From Gossypium raimondii (Eukaryota; Streptophyta; Magnoliopsida; Malvales; Malvaceae): a stretch of 64,000 bases of DNA. A program made the position numbers and the translations under genes. Shown here piece by piece: positions 59,485-64,000 of this stretch. The stretch spans positions 49,324,390 to 49,388,389 of the forward strand of contig NC_068576.1 in NCBI RefSeq assembly GCF_025698545.1. The letters run 5' to 3'. Position 1 is the first letter of the stretch, and each line of letters opens with the position of its first letter. The notes beneath the pieces were generated by a model, which did not search any database, was not told the origin of the DNA, and saw only the letters and a list, made by a program, of their open reading frames with translations.

Positions 59485-59546
59485 AGCATGTAGGAGCCAA
59501 ATTTGCGGTTCAAATTCGAAGCCATGCTCAAAAGTTTTTCTCTAAG
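59485..59546 (+). pseudogene. E6 cargo: REVEILLE/LHY-type (SHAQKYF) MYB exon
   Basis: After a CTTGCAG acceptor the exon encodes EHVGAKFAVQIRSHAQKFFS then K, with the first codon split by the intron. This is the second half of the single MYB domain of CCA1/LHY/REVEILLE clock-related factors, recognised by SHAQKFF. Only this exon is present; no donor is obvious after AAG. Without the first half of the MYB domain it should not bind DNA. Confidence 0.85.
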
Positions 59547-59924
59547 GCTCATTGCTTTGAGTTCATTACAAGATTTCCTTGATTAAGTAAATGTATTATA
59601 TCTTTTATTATCAAGATTTACTTGATTAAGAAAATGCATTGTATATTTTATTACCTTGCATATGTATTATTTATTTTAGTTTTGATTCTAAATTTGTATT
59701 TTTACTTAGTGGTCTAACTTTTGGATTTTAATTGTGTTATTAATTTATTATTTTAAATTCTAAATTTAAATTCATTAATTGTTATATTTATATTTAGTTT
59801 TAAAGTTAAAATTTTCAGAAAATTTAATTTAAATAATATTTTTATTTATCCTTAAAACATAATATAATATTTATCATAGAAATAAATATTATTTGAAAAA
59901 AATTTATTTTTTTAAAAGATATAT

Positions 59925-60301
59925 TTTTAGTGGCGTTTGTGTTAAAAGCGCCGCTAAAGGTCTATTCTATAGCGGCATTTGTGGGAAAAAGCGCCGCTAA
60001 AGCTCAATATCTTTAGCGGCGTTTGTGGGAAAAGCGCTGCTAAAGGTCTTGGTCTTTAGCGGCGTTTGTGAGGAAGCGCCGCTAAAAGTCTTGGTCTTTA
60101 GTGGCGTTTTTGGGGAAGCGCCGCTAAAGGTCTTAGTCTTTAGCGGCGTTTATTTATAAAAACGCCGCTAAAGTTAGTGACGTTGTCATTAGCTGCGTTT
60201 TTAGTGGCGCTTCTCAAAGCGCCGCAAATACTTTTAGTGGCGCTAAAAAACGCCGCTAAAGGCCTAAAAAAGCGCCGCTAAAAGCCTGTTTTGGTGTACT
60301 G
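59925..60301. repeat. E6 right subterminal palindrome array
   Basis: Units such as GGTCTTTAGCGGCGTTTGTG followed by AGGAAGCGCCGCTAAA, about 41 bases long, up to the terminal inverted repeat. Confidence 0.93.
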
Positions 60302-60569
60302 TTTCTCTATTATTTTGAGAAGATTGATCTTCTTCACGGATCTAATCAAAAAACATATCAATTTCGTTTTTAGCTTGTTTCAAGCTTAATGTAAATCCTT
60401 GAAGAACATCGATCCACTTTAAGTAAGGAAACATGTCGCCAACACAAAAAGTCATCATAAGGATCAAAAGCCTTCTGCAACCACCAACAATGTTATCTGT
60501 AAAATCGCTTTAGGAAGAAAATGCAGTCAATATACCAACAAGTTTCGCAAGCTTTTGAGTGAGCAAACT

Positions 60570-61933
60570 TTCTAGTGATAAATGACTTGTTACTGCTTTG
60601 TATAGTGAATTTCATGATTTTTCTGATATTATCGTAACTTATACTGAATGATCTCATGTGATTGAATATATTATATCACTCATATATGGATATGTATAAG
60701 CTCACCTGTTAAATGATTGTGGTTGACAGAGATTATTGTTTGTTAATCTTGTTAATGTAATTGTTATGTTTATAAGATAAATTTTATCGTTTTAATTGTT
60801 GAACTTACTAATCTCTATTACGTTTTTGTAGAATCGAGCGAACGGATCAAATCAAAGAATCACACTATTTAAATATCTTTTTGGTAGTTTTTGATATGTT
60901 TATCTTTGGGTTATATGACATGTAATAGGCGTGTTTTGTATTTATGTTGAATACATATTTTTATGTGTTATACATATTTGGTTGATGTAAAGTTGTTTAA
61001 ACTTGGTTTAGATCACTTATGTATGGGCTTTTTTGTGTTTGGAATGAAGTGTGCATATAACCTCGGTGTTAGGTTACTTGATATAAATCATTGGAAATGT
61101 TTGATTTGTGGTTGGATTGAATATGAATAGATAGAATAAAATGGTAAGTTGGTATGTGTTTTTATGTTTAAACTCATAAGTTAGAATGTAACTTATTTGA
61201 TATGATTTGTGGATAAGTTTGTTAATTGAATTGTGGTGTCAATGAAGGCACATTGGTTAGGCACTTAGGTTGGATGATTTTGACATGTTTCGGGCTTGTT
61301 TATGTGTGTTTTGAATAGGTTTAATTGTTGGTAAATGAGTTGTTTGATGTTCAAGTAAGCCTGTTTTGGTAAGCTTGCATTTGAAGGAAAAATTAGGGGC
61401 GCATGGTTTGGGACACGGGCTGTCACACAACCGTGTGCTGCACACGGTCTCTTTACACAGTTGTGTGTTTCAAGTCAGTGAATCACACGGTCTGCGATAC
61501 AATTATGTGACCCAACATTGAATTAAACACGGTCTAGCAAACGGTCTGTGACATGGTCGTGTGAGGGTATTTCGAATGTTACATGGCTTGCAACACGACC
61601 ATGTGAATTTATTTCGAAAGTTACATGGTCAGTCACATGGCCATGTCCCTGTGCCACACGGTCGTGTGACCTCTATTTTCAAAATCTTTCGAATTTTTTT
61701 AAAACTTTTAGTTTTGTTTCAAATTAGTCTCTAATTGTTCCTAAATTGTTTTTAAAGCCCTGTAAGCCCGATTTAAGGTCTATAATCATATTTGTGCTAT
61801 GAATGACATTTGAATTTGATTATTTGTTATTTAATTTGATATTTGGATGGTTAAATGTTAATAATTGTTATGATATGTGTTGTAATACTCTGTAACCCTA
61901 ATTCAGCGTCGGAGACGGGTTAGGGGTGCTACA
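60570..61933 (+). repeat. Truncated gypsy LTR, plus sense
   Basis: Ends GACGGGTTAGGGGTGCTACA, the inverse of the LTR starts seen in E1, so its sense is opposite to the nest. CACACGGTCGTGTG-like islands at 61395-61680 are like those of the E1 LTR. No LTR start, primer site or TSD was found. The left limit is set only by where P450 similarity stops. The confident part is 61380-61933. No genes. Confidence 0.55.
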
Positions 61934-63297
61934 ACCATAATTTAATCGAAAAACCTGATAGTTTAATAATATATTAAACAAAATATTAGGAAAAAAATAA
62001 GTGAAATAAATAAAGAACATAATTTATGCAAAAATATTTACCGAAAGGAAGATAATTTGTATTTTTTTACTCCACGCTCTTAGTCTCGACATCAAACTCC
62101 TTCATTTTTCTCTCGATAGTGTCGACATAAAAATCAAAATACAAGAAAGCCACTAAACTAATATGTATGGGTATGGGCCAAATCAATTAATTCTGAAATT
62201 TTGCTTTAAAGTTCATACTGGGTCTCTAAGTTTAATCTTTTTAAGACCCATCATACATTAAATTTAATTATTATTAAAATTATATAATTAAAATCTGAAA
62301 ATACTTTATTAATATAAAATATAACTTTATGGCTTAAGGGGACTAATTTTATGAAATACAATTTGGCCAATGGGCTAATGTTATTCAATGTGGACACCAA
62401 ATTTAAAATACATGATAATTTTTATATATAATTTAAAAATCTAAAATTCCAAGGGAGCACTCTGTATTATTTTTAACTAATTTGCATGAAATAATAGTAA
62501 TGGAAATATTACCCAAAAAAAATTAAGTTAGTTTGTTATTGGACATTCTAACGTAAGTCAACTGCAAATTAAATTTATAAATTTGCATGAAATAATAGTA
62601 ATCGAAATATTAAAAAGAAGTCATAAAACTGGTTTGTTATTGGACATTCTAACATAAGTCAACTACAAATTAGATATGTAAAATCTATTATAGTCGTAAG
62701 ATTATAAAGTTGGTTTGTGGTAAAATTGCATTTGGTAATCCAATAATATTATCATCTCCTTCTTGCTATTTATTTTATTTTACTTATAAATTATTCAAAT
62801 GGTTACATGTTGATGTAATAAATGTTAGTTTTGTAAATACAAAAGGTTTTCTTACAATATCACTTGAGAAAATTGAAAAATTAACAGCAATAAATATGAA
62901 ATGCAGCAACAATTAGATAAAATTATAAATGATGTTTATTTTTCTTAATACTTTTATTAATAATTGAATTGTTAAGTGTTGTTGAAGTAACATATTACAT
63001 TTGATTTTAATTTATTTTGTTCAAGTGTTATTGATAATTTTTATAATAATTAATATTTTAAAAAATAAATTATTTTATTGAAAAATTATAATTTATATTA
63101 CCAATAACAATATAACTACATTAGCAAACATATCTAATAAATTATAATTTCTTATAATTATAAAAGATATAATTAAACTTTCATGTAATTACTGTCATAT
63201 TTTTATTATTAAGTAGGATAAACTGGTGGGTTATACAAACTAGTTTAATTTAGATCTAATCAGAGAATATAAGGAGCAATCAATGAGTTGAAAAAAG
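61934..63297. other. Intergenic AT-rich DNA 3' of the P450 gene
   Basis: No gene recognised. Contains a local duplication at 62480-62672. The open frame at 62710-62916 has no similarity known to me. Confidence 0.5.
62480..62672 (+). repeat. Direct repeat, about 101-bp period, two copies
   Basis: ATTTGCATGAAATAATAGTAA begins near 62480 and again at 62581. GGACATTCTAACNTAAGTCA follows in both. Confidence 0.9.
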
Positions 63298-63930
63298 TTA
63301 CACCCGATCAACTTGAGATTCGAAATTTCTAAATATGGGAAAAACACGAAGAGGGGCTTTCTTGAAAACAGTGAGCCCATAGACTTCATCCATGTCTAAA
63401 TTCTCGGCATTTTCACCGTCAGGTAATTTCCAATCGAACCAGTACAAAAGATTAGCAACCAGATCAACAATGGAGGCCACTGCAAACGCCATTCCGGGAC
63501 ATCCCCTTCGGCCGAAACCAAATGGGATGTACTCAAAATCTTGACTTTTGAAATCAGCTGAGCGTTTCTCGAATCTTTCTGGGATAAACTCTTCTGGTTT
63601 CTCCCACACTTCGGGGTCCCTATGAATCGCCCAGGAATTAAAGAAAACCATGATATTTGAAGGAATTTCATAACCTCCGAGGTTAATCTTTGACCTTGTT
63701 CGTCGAGGAACAAGGAGTGGAACAGCTGGATGAAGCCTTAATGTTTCTTTGATTACACATTTTAAGTAATTCATTTCATCTACATCCTTCATATCTATCT
63801 GTGCTTTCTTTCCAACCACATTTCTTATCTCTTTTTGAACCTTTTTCATGACGTTTGTGTTTTTCATTAGTTCAGCCATTACCCATTCTAGCGTTGTTGA
63901 AGTTGTATCAGTTCCACCAACAAACATATC
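63298..63930 (-). CDS. Cytochrome P450, CYP71-like, last exon (gene continues past the window)
   Basis: 633 bases: 210 codons plus TAA, starting in phase 0 after a TTTTTTTCAG acceptor (AG at 63932-63931). Encodes the C-terminal half of a plant ER-anchored monooxygenase. In order: I-helix oxygen-binding region [17 protein letters not shown]-helix ETLR in IKETLRLHPAVPLLVPR, the PERF motif (FIPERFEKR), and the haem loop FGFGRRGCPG with the axial Cys. It ends VFPIFRNFESQVDRV. The exon is intact with all motifs. Intron position before DMF is standard for CYP71-clan A-type genes. The N-terminal exon, with the membrane anchor, is beyond 64000. The substrate cannot be told; the best family guess is CYP71A-like. 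A truncated duplicate lies at 53684-60560. Confidence 0.9.
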   Translation of the reverse strand, partial: DMFVGGTDTTSTTLEWVMAELMKNTNVMKKVQKEIRNVVGKKAQIDMKDVDEMNYLKCVIKETLRLHPAVPLLVPRRTRSKINLGGYEIPSNIMVFFNSWAIHRDPEVWEKPEEFIPERFEKRSADFKSQDFEYIPFGFGRRGCPGMAFAVASIVDLVANLLYWFDWKLPDGENAENLDMDEVYGLTVFKKAPLRVFPIFRNFESQVDRV

Positions 63931-64000
63931 CTGAAAAAAAGAAACATGTATCTGAGTCGGACACAAAGATCAGCCACGTCAAATATAAACATAAGATTAG

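Larger units (their letters stand above)
53959..60301 (+). mobile_element. E6: non-autonomous, gene-capturing CACTA transposon (6343 bp)
   Basis: Ends CACTACACCAAAACAGGCTT and AAGCCTGTTTTGGTGTACTG, flanked by TTT at 53956-53958 and 60302-60304. Same family as E5 in inverted orientation: its left 2 kb matches the right 2 kb of E5. Contains fragments of at least four host genes, all on the plus strand. No transposase is recognised. The last 3 bases read CTG where GTG is expected. It sits in exon 1 of a P450 pseudogene. Confidence 0.92.
53684..60560 (-). pseudogene. CYP71-like cytochrome P450 pseudogene, split by E6
   Basis: Exon 1 part, about 60560-60302, encodes GDMFPYLKWIDVLQG and TLSLKQAKNEIDMFFD, with stops. 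After E6 it resumes at 53955-53867 with RDFFSILLKLQENGLLEMDL, then TPDNIKAIIL. Intron 53866-53767 has GT and AG ends. Exon 2, 53766-53684, encodes the I-helix start DMFVGGTDT and following residues, then similarity stops. If E6 and one TTT are removed, the frame runs on through NNRERDFFSILL. The rest of the enzyme, including the haem Cys, is absent, so it cannot be active. It is closely similar to the gene at 63298, intron included, so it is a truncated duplicate. Confidence 0.85.

Noticed and set aside
34885-60301. CRISPR-like regular palindromic repeats at the E5 and E6 ends
   Set aside because: Units are contiguous palindromes with no unique spacers, in a plant genome, and lie exactly at transposon termini.

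Overview
This is nuclear DNA from a flowering plant. It is AT-rich, with introns, plant gene families, plant retrotransposon lineages (Tekay-type chromovirus, Tat/Ogre) and CACTA DNA transposons. The LTR motifs (CACACGGCCGTGTG-like islands, TGTAACACCCC starts) and the GCGGCG-type CACTA ends suggest a Malvaceae genome, most likely cotton (Gossypium); that attribution is from memory, not from a search.

Layout. 1-2190: 5' end of a minus-strand LTR retrotransposon that runs off the left edge. 2340-3475: a decayed LINE. 4827-5768: an intact single-exon DUF868 gene (+). 6275-8642: an apparently intact two-exon gene for a Mn-dependent ADP-ribose/CDP-alcohol diphosphatase-like metallophosphatase (-). 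10287-12643: a tandem copy of that gene, disabled by loss of the ATG and two frameshifts. The duplicated unit is about 4 kb. Its second copy is split by the TE nest: its distal part lies at 51722-53045.

13155-51716 is one nested block in which every layer can be proved by its target-site duplication (TSD). E1, an old Tekay-type element (TSD GGTTT), carries in its left LTR E2, a solo LTR (TSD ATATT). E2 carries E3, a deleted Tat/Ogre-type element (TSD AGATC). E3 carries E4, a fuller Tekay-type element (TSD GCTAA), and, in its right LTR, E5, a non-autonomous CACTA element (TSD AAA).

53684-60560 is a CYP71-like P450 pseudogene split by E6, a second CACTA element of the same family (TSD TTT). 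63298-63930 is the last exon of a related P450 gene whose first exon lies past the right edge. 60570-61933 is a truncated LTR.

The most notable signal is the pair of gene-capturing CACTA elements. E5 carries exon fragments of GET4 and of a TBC/RabGAP-like gene plus unidentified exon-like pieces. E6 carries fragments of a MYC2-like bHLH factor, a WAT1/MtN21 transporter, the signal peptidase subunit SEC11 and a REVEILLE/LHY-type MYB. The two share one end (GCGGCG palindrome array plus degenerate telomere-like DNA), and in both all recognised cargo is read away from that end, with many splice sites kept. No transposase is seen in either, so they would need one in trans. No tRNA, rRNA or CRISPR feature was recognised.
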